Source of the DNA: Himantopus leucocephalus
Taxonomy: Eukaryota > Chordata > Aves > Charadriiformes > Recurvirostridae
Direction of reading: 5' to 3'
Length of the DNA stretch: 64,000 bases
NCBI GenBank assembly: GCA_003993805.1
Contig: RSEF01000003.1
Location: forward strand, 36,668,556-36,732,555
Shown here: positions 37,313 to 51,492 of the stretch, one piece after another
Position numbering within the stretch: position 1 is the stretch's first letter
How the letters are laid out: each line of letters opens with the position of its first letter
Translations under genes and position numbers: made by a program
The notes under the pieces: model-generated
Told to the model about the DNA's origin: nothing
Databases searched by the model: none
Seen by the model: only the letters and a program-made list of their open reading frames with translations

Positions 37313-39399
37313 GTAAATCTGTCTATTTTATATTTGCTTTACAAAATTTCGCTTATGAATAGCATACTTGTTTATATGCTGGACTTCTTAATAATGGTTG
37401 AGGGGGGAGCTTCGTTACAGTTTAGGTTGGATACATTCTTATAACCCAACAAATATGAACGCACAAAGATATTGCATTTCTATTTCATAGTTTATGTATT
37501 TCATCTCTATTTTTCTCTTTCAAAATAATTTTTTGCCACTCAGCAAAAACTCCTCTAGACCAGTACTAGACGCTGGTTATAAATGTGACATGCTCTGCCA
37601 GCTGCAAGAAAAGCCTTCTAGAAATCCTCCTGAACTCTGCAGTGGTAAACCAGCTATGCAAAATGTCTGTCTGAGACAAGCTGAGGTAGCCATGAAGTTC
37701 TGTTGCACTTCTTTTGGCTTGGAAACAGCTGTTTTTCTTGACATATGCACAACCTCAGGCCAAAGCAAATATGCTACTGTGAGCTCTAAAATCTGATTAG
37801 CTCCTTTTCCTATTTGCCACAGTCAAGGTAGACCACCTGTGTGGGCAGAAGAGATCTGTTGCTGGCAAGAACTGGTTTAATTTTAGTGGAAAAACTTTGA
37901 TTAACCTATGAATGCTGCTGGAGATTGATTTGCTCCCAAAAATGAAGCTAACTAATAATATGTACAAATTTACACTCTCTTCCAGTATATTTTAGGCAAG
38001 TGTGTTGGTACCTTTAGGGATCTTTAAAATGGCAGAGGGCCTGTGTTGTGATTACACTTTCTGGAATATTTGTACAGTCAATCTACATCCTTTAGTAACT
38101 GCATACTTAAATCCTGCCAGCATTCCTCAATATAACCCCCAAAATGTTTCTCATCTTGTCCACACTGACTATACAAAGCTTTCCAAAATGCTGTACTAAT
38201 TCTGGTGAAATAAGAAAGCATTTTCTTACCTCCTGTTGAAGAAGGAACAGGTGGTTTCTTGCATGAGGCATTTTCTCACCGATACGGATAAGCAGAGATG
38301 ATGGATGTTATTACTATTGTCTTGAGGAGATAAATACTTTAATTCCATCACCAACCCCACAGTGTTATTCTTCCATTTGACATATGATCCCTCCAGCTGC
38401 TGCTCCGTCTATAACCTCTTTACCTACTGTCTTCTGCTTTACCAGGATGAGAAAATATTCAGCTTCAGCAGAACATCACAGGCTGGTCCTCATTTCTGTT
38501 TTTGTTGAGTGCTACTGTAGGGTCTTTGTGAGGTATGTGTTGAGGGCTGCAAGAGGAAGTTATAAGGGGTACAGAAGTACAGTTCCCACTGCTGCAGCTG
38601 CTGTGTCTGCAATAATCAAAGGGTTAAAAATTGCAGCTCCTTAATTTCACCTTAGTGGGGTTGGGATAGTACGCAAGTAAACTTGTCTGCCCCACAAACA
38701 AAACGCTGAAGTCTGTATTCTTTTATCACAACATTCCTTTCAGGAACTGAGCCAAAAAGATTTTGGTCAGATGGTTCCCAAGAATGCAACACAAGTGTAA
38801 AGGACTGACGTTACATTTGTAGTCATTAATTCTATATATTTATTTTAGGCTTTGCCCATTTTCTGCTGTAGAAGCTTGCTCCTTTCAGTCTTAGCTACCA
38901 GATACTCTGCTCTGTATTAACAAGAATTTTCACACCCATTTTATAATAGACAGGTCAGAAACTTTCTTTCTGGAAAACAGAACTAAAATTTGGCATCATG
39001 GAAGTACAAAGGGTAATGTCATTATCAAGGCATTCCTATGAACTTTTGCAACTCATTTTGGGATGCGCAGCACCTCAAAGTGACCCTCTCAATATAGCTA
39101 GTAGGAAATTGTGACCTTCTTAAACTTCCTCTACCCTTGCATGCAGAAAAGCTATTAACTTGTGCAGAAAGCAAGTATTTATATCCACAGTTGAGGATTT
39201 TAATATAGGTCTATTATTTCAGAGGTGAATTTAACTACTTGATTTTGAACTGAGAGCAGCAGTACTACGTAATGCTTATTAGCCTTCAAATTTGTGTTGG
39301 AAAGAGGCATTCATGAGAGCTATCCCCCTTTTCCCTGCTCTGATTTATTCTAACATTGGTGTCTCTGGAATTAGCTGTAAATATGTCCTTGGCAGCTAC

Positions 39400-39640
39400 A
39401 CGAACAAAGGTTGCTCCTGCAGCCTAAATCGTATGAATTGCTGAGCGCTGCTGGAAAGAGGCAGAACACCACCTGCTTCCATTGTCTTCCGCGCAAATTG
39501 ACGTGTTGCCCCTTGCGTAGCTCACAGGGCTGGGCTTATAATGAATTCACAGGGGTTCTTCCAGGCCTTGGTGCAGATCATCGATAACAAAAATATGCTA
39601 AAATTTGGTGTGAGGAAAGAAAAAGCAATAGCAATACCAC
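39400..39640. other. CpG cluster in CpG-poor DNA, candidate conserved element
   Basis: About eight CpG dinucleotides fall in some 200 bases (among them TTCCGCGCAAATTGACGTG and CATCGATAAC), while the surrounding kilobases have very few. The following bases to about 40050 are free of recognisable repeats and AT-rich with homeodomain-like TAAT/ATTA words. Retained CpGs and an absence of repeats fit a regulatory element, but sequence alone cannot show conservation or activity. Confidence 0.2.
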
Positions 39641-42600
39641 AGGCTAAAGCCTGAGCTTGTGTGAGTCAGCTCGGCACAGCTGATTCCAGTGATGCTGTAT
39701 CAATCTATCCTTGCTGAGGGTCTGTTTTGAAAATTTTAATGGCTATCAATTCAGATGAAATGCTTTGGATATATTGCTAAATAACGGCTTAGATGCCACA
39801 GCAAGAAACAATATCATGCCACTTATTATTCCATTTAAAAACAATATAAGCCATGTGTGAGAAATTAAATCTGTCACCCTGGGAAAGAGTTCAGGCTGTC
39901 AAAATGGTAATAGAAATGAAATTCAATTACCTATTTTCTATGTTACCCATGGTAGTTCCCCAGAAAATATTAAAGGAAATTGAAGAGGAGATTATCTTGT
40001 AAAGTGTTTTCATAATATAATTATTATTTTAATTACTTTAAGAAAAATCTGTACAATTCTGCAGAAAAACAGCTGAAAGTTATAAGAACTGAATTGTTTG
40101 TCAGCCTAACATTAACTGCCATTGACCATGACCATCACTGCTGTGACAACAGCCACACACTCCCTTGTATAGATTTTTCTCACGCTCAGCCTTGCTGTGG
40201 CGATAGCCTGGGAGACTGAAGGCAGGGATGAGACTGATGCTGAGGTTTCGGTAGCTGTGCAGGAGAAGGAAGCCTGCAGGGAAGTATCTTTAGGTGCCTT
40301 TTCTCTGAGCAGCCCCGTTCAGCTCTGCACCCTTTCCCTGACAGAGCTGGCCCAGATCCACCATAAGTGTCAGGGGCCCCAACGTGGCAAACATTCCAGT
40401 GGCCCCTGGACTAGGTAGGAGCTGGCCTTCATTTTCCTGTGTGACTTTTCCAGCTTTGCAGGATGGAGCTCAGAGCCTCTCCTTGGCCCCATTTCATCGT
40501 ACCATGAGGAGTGGAATAATTCTGCAGGAGGTACTGTGAGATACCATTTCATACTGCAGCTTCAGAGTGAGCTATTACAGCCCACAGGTTAACACAGCAA
40601 CTGGAGGTCACAAAGATGTGAACCTCAGTACATAAGGGAAAAAAGGGCTCAATATAAGATGCAGAATGGACAGTCAGCTGGGACTTAGGCATCTTTGTAG
40701 ATTTAGCCCTAAAATAACGCATAAATATTTTTGTAAGTAAAAGTCAAGGACAAACTGCGCTTATTCTACAAAGAAATTAGAATTCCTCAAGGCAGAAATT
40801 TTTAGAAGTGAATGATGGTTTCAGGTGTTTGAGTTATGGAAGGGTTCATATTTTTTTCCAGGTCAAGTTCACACAAAAGGAAAAAAAGACAAGACTCTAA
40901 AGGAAAAGTAAGATCAAAAGGAGGCTATTACGTGCTGGTGCTCTCAAAGACTGATGATGTTTCTTATCCTAACACAAGTAAATAAATTAAAGCAAGCACT
41001 GAAAACTGATTATATTCTACACATTAGGAAAAACAGCAAGAACAATGAATGCTTCACCAAGTGTGGGATGAAACAGTTTATGGTTATGTATTCACAGTCT
41101 CCTTAATTGACCACAATGTTTTCTATTATCTTCCCAGACCCCTAACAGTAATAAACTGGGACTCGTGGCAGAGATTTTAAGGGTACATTGTGAGTTGTGT
41201 GTTCAGTCCACTCGGTGGAGAGGCAGCGTCGGGTGGCTCCCAGCTCTCAGGAGTCTGATCTTTGGGGCATAACTTCAGCTGGAGGGTACAGAGTGGTGCA
41301 GAGGGAGGCAACGTCACTCGTGCCTGAACCTGGTTTGCCTTTACAATGCAGGCTGCTACAGCACCTGACCTCTATGTGAGCCCGTGCTGAGATCTGCAGT
41401 GCTTGACAAGACTCTTTCTGATACTTGAGCTAAACTGTTTACAGCTCACTTGCTAATTTTTCTACTCCTGTGAAGCCTGTAGCATAGAGAAGATAGCCTG
41501 ATTATTAATTGCCTTCTCATCACTGTCAAGAGGCCTTGGTGGTACTTGGAGTAAATGGCTAGTGTTCAGGGAACCTGAGTCCTCATCAAAACTAGGTGTG
41601 AATGACAGAGGGAGTCTGTACTATGAAATGAAACTAGACGCATCCCGTATCCATCCTGAACAGGCCAGCCCTGGTAGAAGGAGCACTCTGGCCACAGCAC
41701 TGTGTCTTAGCTAACTAGCCTTGCAGACCGGCTACGCTAATAACCCTGAGCACAGCTCTGACAAGGCTGATTTTGGGTTCACAGTTAGTATTTCTGAGCT
41801 CTGCCACACAGTGCTGTGTAGATGTATTGTTTGCCCGGGGCTAGCTTGGGGCAATCCACATGAGACTGCACTGCACTACGCAAGCACTCCCTCTCTCTCT
41901 TTGCAGAAGTTGCTGAACTTCTCTGTATCCCAGTCACTTCAGGGATCAGATGGAGGCACTTGGAAAAGGGTCTAATTTTATCTTCTTTTGGCTCTTTCTT
42001 TAAGCGCGGTTTGCATTTCCCTGTTACCTGGTTGCACGGGAACTCAGAGCACAAGCGCCATTCAGGGCTGAGTCAGAATGGCCAGTCAGGATAGGGAAAC
42101 TTACATCTCGATAATGTAGCTATAAAGAAATAATTATATCGAGCAAGATCATGCCCTCAAGGCACAGACTTGTATTCAGACGAGTTTTCCTGGCATGAAT
42201 TGGATGTACTCTGATACTTGGCATGCACGGTGACAGGGAAAGTGCGACAAAGGCTGCTGCATCATGCCTCTGGCTGCACCCTCCCTCCTCGGTCCACCTT
42301 GGCTTCCCAGCAGAGCAATTAGGGTGCAGTGCTTGCGTTCCCCCAGGCACCTGGGCTGCGAGTACATCAGTCCCCTGTGCCATAGGGTAAAGTTCCTTAT
42401 TCCTTCCCCTTTTGCTGTGACCATGTAGACAAGCCAGGGCAGAACTAGCCCTGTGTGATCAGTCAAACAGTGGTGCTGTGCTGCGAACGTCTAGAGGAAA
42501 GAGCAAAGTATATTAATTTCCTTTCCAAAATGAGAAGAAAACTCAAGATCTTACTGCTCTATATGACATCATGTAAATAAAGCTAGATGGTTGCAGCTCC

Positions 42601-45600
42601 CTAGTTGTCTAAGTGCTCATGGCAATGAAGTATTCTAAGAAGTTAAACAGGAAAAAAACAAGAACTGCAACCAAGTAAATCCTCACAGCTGAGAAGATGT
42701 GGTCCTCACAATACAGTAAACATGTTCTCAAAATGTTTTTTTTCTATTTTACATTTTGAAAAAGAATAGCTGCAAGGCTCTTTGAAGACCTCAAGGAAGG
42801 TTTTAAGTGTGGCCAAGAACGTGCCCTTTGTAAAGCAAGAGTCAGAAATACTGAAGACTGATCCTATTTTCTTAATATAAAATTAGTGCAGCATTAAGTC
42901 CCCAGCTCCAAGTGAATGACCGATGCTGAAAGACAGTTATTTAATGCACCAAGAATTATGGGAACAGGAGTTGGAGAATAGCTTCAGCTATCAGAAGGGA
43001 ACAGAAATGGAGAAATACATTAATTAGAAGTTAAAAAAAGTCTAAGTTCATATTCTAGTTTATATTTCAATGTTGAATTTCACACACGAGTTTCATTACT
43101 TTCATTTTGGGGCTTTTCTTATGACCTTGGAAGGACCTTGGAGTTAGCCAAGTTTAAATTAGATTTAAAAACCTTTTAATTTCAGAAACTCTCCAGCATG
43201 ACACATTTAGGTGATATTATGCATTGAATGTGCTCTTCATACTTATATCTGTTTTCTTTGGTTTTGACCATGTTTTATGTAAGGTTTCCTGTACTGAATT
43301 TTATTTCTTAGGTGCCTACCCCTCAGTTACTATTGTGAGGGTGGGATATGATTTCTTATTAAGGGCATTTTCAAGTAGAGATTTTACCTGTCTGTTTTTT
43401 CAAGACAAAGTTACTCTCTGACAACTGCCAGGACATTACAGTATGCATAATGCAGGCAGACTTCTATGAATTTAGAACAATCACCTTTACATCTTACACC
43501 TGCAAATGATAAAAAGCGCCAGCAAAGTGGCATCACAGTCTACTTTGATAGCATATTCAAAGCAAACAAATCAGCAATATACTTCAGTTTTCTAAGTCCT
43601 CTGTCAGCCCACTTTTGGGTGATCTCAACTCTGTTTTCTAGTGCTGATGAGAATTTGTCAAGTTATGGCATGGCCATCAGACTACATGAAAGAAAACACG
43701 ACAGCCAGCACAACAAACTTTGTAGCAGGTTAATGACCTCTGATAGCATTGGCATTTTCTTTGTTAGCAACAGTTCAAATCACCCTCTCATTAACACTCT
43801 TTACCCCTATAGTTAGAGGAGATCTTCCAGTATATACATTGATCTTGTTCTTTGCCATTTTAGTATTACTGGGTTATTCCAACTATCTAAGCCCTTTAAT
43901 AATACACATGACTTCATCAGTCCATCTTTTTATTTATCCTTTTAATTATTATTGTAGTTAGTTATTCATGGAAACACTCATACACATGAGTGATTCAAGA
44001 AATGAATGGCTTCCACCATGAAGAAATAATTAAATCAAATTCCAGAAATCTGAACTTATGAGAGACATGTAGACAGAAAAGAGAGAAGGTGGAAATTGAT
44101 AAAGAAGAATTGCAGGGAAGACACCACATTCAAAGACCTTAACAATACGCTGGTGGAGTAACAGATTTTGAAGGCTAAGATCAGGGAAAATGCATCAGAA
44201 GTAGTAGACAGGCATGATCAAAGGCATGATTTTGGGAATGGGAAAGACAACATTAGTTCTCTGTGAAATCCTGTCTCACAATCAAAGCAAAAATCCCCCA
44301 CTAAAGTGCCAGTTATAGTTTTTCTTGCTTAAATATTCTGCCAACTCTAAAAAGTAAGGCTAAGACCGAAATTCCTATCTGTTAATGTTTGCAATACATA
44401 TGGCAAAAAAAAAAAAGGAAAGAGTGGAAGAGATGGAAGTTAATTCTGCAAGCAAGCTTTGCCATCTATAACCCAGCCAGATCTTCTACCCTATTGCTTG
44501 TCATTGAACAAAACTGTACATGCGGTGTAAGTGCAACTAGGGCTTTATTGATATTTATTAAAGATAGATCTGTGTTTTGTGCTTTATGAACAGATATGGA
44601 CATTCAACTGAAGTCGCTTGTCAAAGATGAAATTATATTATAAATTAATTCTAAATGAGGTGATATTTTAGCACAGAAATGTGCTTGCAAGCAGAAATAG
44701 TTCATCTGTGTACCCTGTTTTGTTTCAAGTTGCTATGAAAATGTGTTTATTTCTTGATTCACATTTGGAAGCAGTGGGTGAAATAATCCACAATGAGTAA
44801 TTTATTTGATGAATTTTGCTGGTCTTTTATCTGCTGCCCATGAATTGCCACAAATATAAGAATTCTAAAAAGCATTCATGATTTGAAACTATTTGCAGAT
44901 TTCAACAATTTACGCAAATAATTCTTGTTCCATATGTCAGTAAAAGCAAAATAGCAGTATGGATTACCGCTGGCATCTGTAAACAGGAGTTAATGAAAAT
45001 ATATCGGATTACTTTTTTTTTTTTTTGAACACTTGTATGTTTTTTCCTAGGGTATATTTATATCTTGACTACTCTGTAGTGAAAAATACTAAATTAACCT
45101 GAAACTAGCTCAGGTATTGCTCTGATGGTGTGGCTGTCATGAAGCCAATGCCAACAAAGGCCAACAGTCTAAATGTCTACAGAGACGTCTAGTCAGGACT
45201 TCTGAGCTTTCTTACCTTGCTCTTGGCAGTCAGGCTAGCCAGGGTAAGGCTAGTTCAGATGAACAAGGTATACCCTTCATCTGCACCAGTTCACGTAAAG
45301 TCACTCTGGGTTAGATTTGAGCTCAAGCAACATGGAAGTAATGCCCTGAATTTCTCTGTCCCAGAAGTAGCCCTGTGTCAGTGTCAGAACAACTGGACAC
45401 TGGATTGATCTTGCTTTTTGTGCTAGGCTTGTCTCTTACTGTCATCGAAACTATTACTGAAAATCATAGGTTTCTTAGAAAGAAATCAAGAAGTGCAGCT
45501 AATATTTTTGTTGTTAAAACTGCTATTTACTTTTACACAGCCTGGCAAAAACAGGGTAGCACAGCATCTGGAAGCATCCCTGAGGAAATTGCTCTGAAGA

Positions 45601-46393
45601 GCCACCTCCTTGAACATGCTTTCTATACCTCTTGTTTAACTACTTCACATACTCATTTTCTAGTCATCATAGCCACATTAGTTAATAAATTAAAGCACTG
45701 GCAACACAGAAGACTTTTATCAAACTTCAACAGACAGTTATTAGCATATTTACCATGGCCAAATTTTTTCACTTGATTTATTTTGAAGTCAGAAACAGTT
45801 TCAGCAAATACATCAGCATTCCAGCTCAACAACAAAAAGTCTTTATTTCCTCTTTAGCCAAAAATCAAGTTTATAATATTCTGAATAATACATTATCTAT
45901 ATCCATCCATCCATTCACCCAGAACTTAATTCTCTTAGGCTGAACAATGTTTCAGGTTTAAATTTCCCTGTTTGCGTTTCTCCAAAGGTAAAAAAGATCT
46001 TTAGAAAACACCGTGAGTCAAAAGGGTCTATTTACATCAAGCGTTGGGAAGGGAATTCTCATTCCCTTATGTAGGGAAATTTGTATATATTAATTTACCA
46101 CTCAGATCTGTGTCCTTTAAGCTCTTCTTGCAGTTACTCCAGCACTTATTTCAGTATTAATCTTACCACTTGCGTTTTGCCTGCTAGGCCTCCTACTGCA
46201 TTGCTTTTACAACACTTCCTATTTTTCATATTAACATTAGGGATTTCTTCTGCCCTGCAGTGTATTCAAGGCTTTGGGTTTTATTTCACTAATGGGCCCT
46301 TTTTGAAAGGGGTAAATTACTCAACTTTTAGCTTCGTCTATTGTAGGGTGATTTGGTACTCAATTTTTCACCCATGTAAGTATATGCAATGAT

Positions 46394-46429
46394 GGGGTTT
46401 TTTGTTTTGTTTTTTTTTCTTTTTTTTCT
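46394..46429 (+). repeat. T-rich low-complexity run
   Basis: Long T runs broken by single G or C. Simple sequence only. Confidence 0.9.
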
Positions 46430-47384
46430 AAATGAACATAGTTTGCTGGCCTTTTTGGCCTTCCATTGCTTCAGAGATTACACTTTGTCACTGAAAAGCA
46501 AATGCAGCAATCTGTGTAGCAATTATATAAATCAGCAGGTGAAAAAAACAACAAGGTGTAGGAAGTAAAGGAAAAGCAACCCATAGGGCAGTCAGGACCT
46601 TGAGGGAAAGATTGGGGGCAGATAGGAGTGAAAACAGAGGGGATAAAAGAAAGGGGCCTGGGGCAAAAAAAAAAAAAGGAAATTGAACCTCCCTGCAAGG
46701 TGAGATAGTTGCTTTACCAGCAATCACGGTTGGTCCTTTGACCACCTTCAACTTATTCTCCATAGAGTCAACGGAGAGCCCGTGCATTAGAAACACATTC
46801 AACTTTAGTCTCTGTTCAGACTGGGAACTTTCCTTGTGTGTTTAGAGGCTTTTTTCATGTACTTCAAACTAAGTGCATGCACAGTAGCTGGTTATTTGAG
46901 GCCTGAATTCTGAAAGGTGCAGCCCTCTTTCTTTTTTTATATGCAAGTAAGCTTGAAAAGTTAGGACATAGCTATTATCTAGCTTAGGCGCACAAAGTCA
47001 TTACTGCTGAAGTGCCTGAACTTACACCACTGCAAGAAGTATTCCTGACTCCACTGCCAGGTGGAGAAATCATATTGACTCCACGGTAGCAGAAGGAGGT
47101 TACCGTGCAGACAAACACGTGTAGCCCCACAGCTCTTATTTTCTATATTTTTCCTATGTTTTTCTATGTGGGAGTTTGGCTTTTCTTAACACTTGATGTG
47201 TTTACACTGCGCTTTTGAAGGCAAAATTGTGGGTGGGTGGCAGTGGCAGCTTTAAGATGGCCTTCTCCATCGAGACCATGTGAGGGACAGCACGTCCCCC
47301 TAAACTGCATGTGTCTGCAGCATGGGTAGGAGGTGAGTCTGGGTTTGGGAATGGGCTTGGACCACTCAGATGGGCACCACAGGC

Positions 47385-47500
47385 AAAAACAGAAAGGCCA
47401 GGGAACTTGCCCAGAGTCACAGGGGGAGCTGGAAGTGGAGGAGGAATACAGCTGAGACCTTCCAGGATATCCAGACCCTGTTACTCTTGAATTATCCTTC
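47385..47500 (+). repeat. Ancient MIR/CORE-type SINE relic (3' part)
   Basis: GGAACTTGCCCAGAGTCACA followed by GGGGAGCTGGAAGTGG and, later, CAGACCCTGTTACTCTTGAA matches the order of words in the 3' half of MIR-like SINEs: the ACTTGCCCAAGGTCACAC block, the AGTGGCAGAGC block, then the CCAGTGCTCTAACC-type tail. The copy is diverged, as expected for an element older than the bird-mammal split. Confidence 0.6.
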
Positions 47501-50500
47501 CTTACTGTGACAGGAGAAGCATCAGGGTCCGGGACTCAGTGAGAAAGTGAAGGCATTCAGAAAGTTCAGAGTCTTAAAATATATGTGTGTGTGTATGTGT
47601 CTGCATAGAAGTATCTTTCAAAAATTACAGAAGTAAGTGCATATAAATTCCTATCTTATGATAAGAACTTTTACTCATAGAAGAAAGACACATAAATTTA
47701 AAACTCCAATTTTCTTTTGTTTTCTGAAGCTAAACAAAAGCAAGCTAAAATGTAACCATGCTGCAACAACAAAGAATTTACATCGAAGGAATGCGTTGGT
47801 AAATGAATACAGTCCTCGTGATTGCAGCCATGATGATGAATAATGCACTGTGATATTATTGTAGCCCATTTCCTCAATAAATTATAGCAGTGGGTTTTCC
47901 ATCTTTATTTTTTTCCTAGACTTTGGGGTTTTTTACATCTTTGGGAACATTGTACGTATAGCTAGTAATGTGTAAAATATATCTACCTTTACCCACATAA
48001 CTTTGGAAAGCTTTATTTTTCATCTTTAAATAATACTAAATCTGGTCATTTATAGAAATTCATGGAAATGTAGTTCTTGTAGACTGTGTGAGTCATGCTC
48101 CTGAGATGCTTATGAATTATATTGCCACTCTCTCATAGCTCTCCTAAAATTCTTTACTGTCTTACTTCACTGTGCTCTGTTCTGCAAATTGTAGCCAACC
48201 TCAAATTTTATAGGTATACATTTTTATATTTCATGGCAGTTTTTATTGTTGTGTTTATTTTATTGTTGCTCTATATTAAATCTTATTGTACTTAATTTTT
48301 CAAATGCTGTTGAAGCTCATCAAAACAATCTCGTTCAACTACTCTCCTTATTTGATCAGAGACTCCTGTTGTTAGTGGTCAGACAGACAGGGAGATGTCA
48401 GCCTTGTCCCCTCCATGGTTGTTCATGAAGTCCTTTTTGATTCTATGAAGGAAGAGAAAGTATCTACTCACTGCAGATGGAGTAGAAAAAAACCCCAACC
48501 TCAAAACTTCAAGAAAAAAAAAAAGGAAGCATATATTAAATTTTAATGTCCTCATAAGCCGAGTAAACCTACACCTTAGCATCTTAAGCTAATGGCCTCT
48601 GGACTGCTAATGGCAGTTCTGGAGGCAGTTTGTAAAAACAGGAAATTTCCAAAGCAAACGAGATTACCAGCCTCCTTCCAGTTTTTAAAACAGGGAGAGG
48701 CGACATTAGCAAATATAAAGGAGTGGACTTGATGTTTATCCTTTGAAAAATAATGAACTAATTTGTATCAGCTTTCCATACCAAAGATACTGCCTCACTC
48801 TAAAAATGCCCTACTAAAAATTGAGGAACTACTGACTATAAGATATAGTTAAAGCAAAAGCAAGTAGAACAATATTCCAAGAAATGAGGTGTTAATCCTA
48901 AACAATTTTAAACTAAGGAAGATGAATTATCAGGTAGGAGCAATGGAAGATTCCGCAATTTATCTATTAATTCATTTAACTTTCTTTTGAATATTGAAAC
49001 CATGACTGGATGAATTTATGAGGCTCAAAAGGCAAAAGCTTGCTTTCTAAAACCTGCAAATTCTGAGCGTGCACCAATTTGTGTGTGTAAAGCTAGAGGA
49101 TCTTGTGCACAAATACAAATATGCAAGCCTGCAAAACAAGCACTGGCATCCATCATTTGCCATTTCTATTAACAAGCACTCAGAAGTCCAGTCTGGGAGG
49201 CCTTTGAAGATTCAGTCTGTCCAAAACAGCAAATAAGTAATAAGGGTGACACTAATTTCAAGGAACGTGCAAAGTTTCCCTTTGCCTTATCCCTTTCCAA
49301 GACATGATGAAAAGACTTTCAAGGCTTTAAAATAAATGTGTTCAAAATATCAGAGAAACTTGACTGTTGGATCTGTTGGGTATTTCATTCCAATAGGGGA
49401 TGTAGTCTTACTTATGTATAAAGGAATATAATCAGAGGAGAGTGGTTTTATGTGTTTGCATACATAAACTGGATCTCTTAGAAACTTGCTTTGCTACCTT
49501 CTTTCATTCTCTTCAGACACCTCCTCTAGCTTCCCTGTCTTTGTCTGGAAAAGCCTTATATCCCAGGTTTCCTTCATCAGGTGTCTCTGCTTTCCAATAT
49601 ATCAACAAAAACCTACTTTCTCTTGTCCTTCAAACCTCTGTCTTTGCCCCAGGCATAATCACCACTGGCTAAGAAGGGAGGGCACAACATGTGGCCCAGT
49701 ACAGCAAATTATACTATTGCCTTAAAAAAAGCCCCTCAATAATAATCACCCTTTTACCATTTAAAAATTCAAATTAATTATATACCTTTCCAAAAAGTAC
49801 CATATATAGTACCTATGTGTGGAATTACTTAAAATCTTTGTTTATTTTATCTTTGCTTGGTAAATGTTGGTTTTGTTTCTCCTCTCTGCTGCCCCACACA
49901 CCAAAGAGGCATCCTGATTCACAACACGTGTACATGTATCCACAAGTGCACAAGCTGCAAATCGTTCAGAAATGAGCTCAGCCTCCCTGCTAAGCATATG
50001 AGGAGGAAGGAGCAGCTGGGAAAAAGGAAGTGCAGCTTGACTCATAGCTCTCCATTTTGCTTGATAAAACATCACAGGATATGAGGCTAACAAGTGAGTG
50101 GCCCTTTCCTTGTATAATAAGCATACAAGGTTGTGCTAGCAAGACTCATCTGTTTCCCATTTGTCACCCTTTCATCGCAGTGTGGGGTCTCTGAATTGTT
50201 ACATATCTTTAAAGCAAGCTTTAGGCATTAAGCTGGGCACATGCAAGCTGAGAGACCCAAAAAGCTGGGCCATTCCCCTGTTGAGCACTTTTGCTGCCCC
50301 TTCCTTCCCTCTCTCTTACCAGAAGCAAGTAAATACGCACTGCTACTGTCTCATCCCACTTCTGCTCACAGCCCCCAGGCAGCGCTCGCCAGGCACCAGG
50401 CTAGGGGAGCAGCATCCCTGCAGGCGTCTCCGGCTTGTCCTGCTGCGATTACCCAGAATGTTTGGGAAACTGCTTGCAGGTACCTGGCTTCTGACAGCTA

Positions 50501-51348
50501 ATTGTCACCAATTACATTATGTCTTACCTCTAATCTACTGCTTGATCTATTTATTTTTCCATTTGCTGGCTCATCTCTCTTCCCATTGATACCTGACGTA
50601 TTAAATAACTTAGCTAACTCTTTCACTGATATGCTGCTGTCCGCTACTTATCTGCTGAATCAATTCATTGCTACTTGCTTTTTTGTTCCTCTAGATAGCT
50701 GAGTTAGATGGTAACTTAACTGATTCCCTTCCTTTTAAGCAGATATTGTTGCCAACTTTGCTTCCTTAGTTAATCATTTCATTTAATCTGTTAGGTCCTT
50801 TTTGTCAGCTGCTAAACTAAGCTCTTGACTGCTCGAGCCCCACCGTGCAAACGCACTACCCTGTACATTTGCTCTCCTGTCATCATCCCTGTAATACTTT
50901 TCCTTTCTATTACTCTCTTTTCCCCTTCTCCTTGGTCCTTCCTTTCCTATACTTTCTTTCATGTCATTCATATTGTCTTTTCATTTTCCCCCTTTGACTA
51001 CCCATACCACATCACACCCTTGACCACCATTTTGCCACCCAGAGCAGTCCTTCCCCTCCCTTTATCATCCCATTATTTGTCATCACCATATATAAAGATA
51101 ATGCAATTAAATAAATTATACTTGTAATTACACTTTAAATATGGGGTTTTGATACTTGTAGTAGTCACCAATCCACAGGCTGGAAAGTTTGCAATGCGAC
51201 CAGCAGCAACTGTGCAATACAGATTAATTCTTAAACCTGACTGGAATAGCAATTTGAATAAAGCAGAAGAGATGGAGTGTAATGTTGTCAATAAAAGTAT
51301 ATGAAACCCTAGTAATAGTATACAGAAAAGCAAAGCAAAAGCTAATTA
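47501..51348. other. Unique AT-rich non-coding DNA
   Basis: No gene was recognised. The frame at 50161-50589 (142 codons) and its overlapping frame show no domain or splice context that I can defend. A short tract near 48482-48530 is A-rich simple sequence, and a short GT-rich patch occurs near 47580-47603. Confidence 0.5.
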
Positions 51349-51392
51349 CTGGTGAATGGAGTTAAATCCAGTTGGTGTCCGGTCTCAAGTGG
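51349..51392 (+). mobile_element. CR1 LINE, reverse-transcriptase part left of the assembly gap
   Basis: Just before the gap the sense strand encodes VNGVKSSWCPVSSG. In avian CR1 this peptide directly precedes the GVPQGS motif of the reverse transcriptase. Similarity begins abruptly at about 51349, the 5' truncation point of the insertion. The matching 3' part of the same element resumes at 51493, so the 100 N are inside one CR1 copy. Confidence 0.8.
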
Positions 51393-51492
51393 NNNNNNNN
51401 NNNNNNNNNNNNNNNNNNNNNNNNNNNNNNNNNNNNNNNNNNNNNNNNNNNNNNNNNNNNNNNNNNNNNNNNNNNNNNNNNNNNNNNNNNNN
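51393..51492. other. Assembly gap, exactly 100 N
   Basis: A run of exactly 100 N is the conventional placeholder for a gap of unknown size. It interrupts a CR1 element between the reverse-transcriptase region and the 3' UTR-proximal region. Intact CR1 has several hundred bases between these landmarks, so the true gap is probably larger than 100. Confidence 0.98.

Larger units (their letters stand above)
33071..47384. other. Long unique non-coding stretch
   Basis: No known gene was recognised. Notable small items are an exon-like segment at 37226-37312, a CpG cluster near 39400-39640 and a T-rich low-complexity run near 46394-46429. The many 60-140 codon ORFs (for example 37494-37796, 45375-45776) lack recognisable domains. 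The cysteine-rich frame at 35467-35712 overlaps another frame and is not supported. Confidence 0.5.

Noticed and set aside
45375..45776. 133-codon ORF with a hydrophobic N-terminal stretch resembling a membrane segment
   Set aside because: No recognisable family and no supporting splice or regulatory signals; overlapping frames are also open.
46120..46300. Possible mitochondrial (COX1-like) insertion
   Set aside because: A few words look similar but the reading frame and order do not hold; no continuous similarity could be followed.
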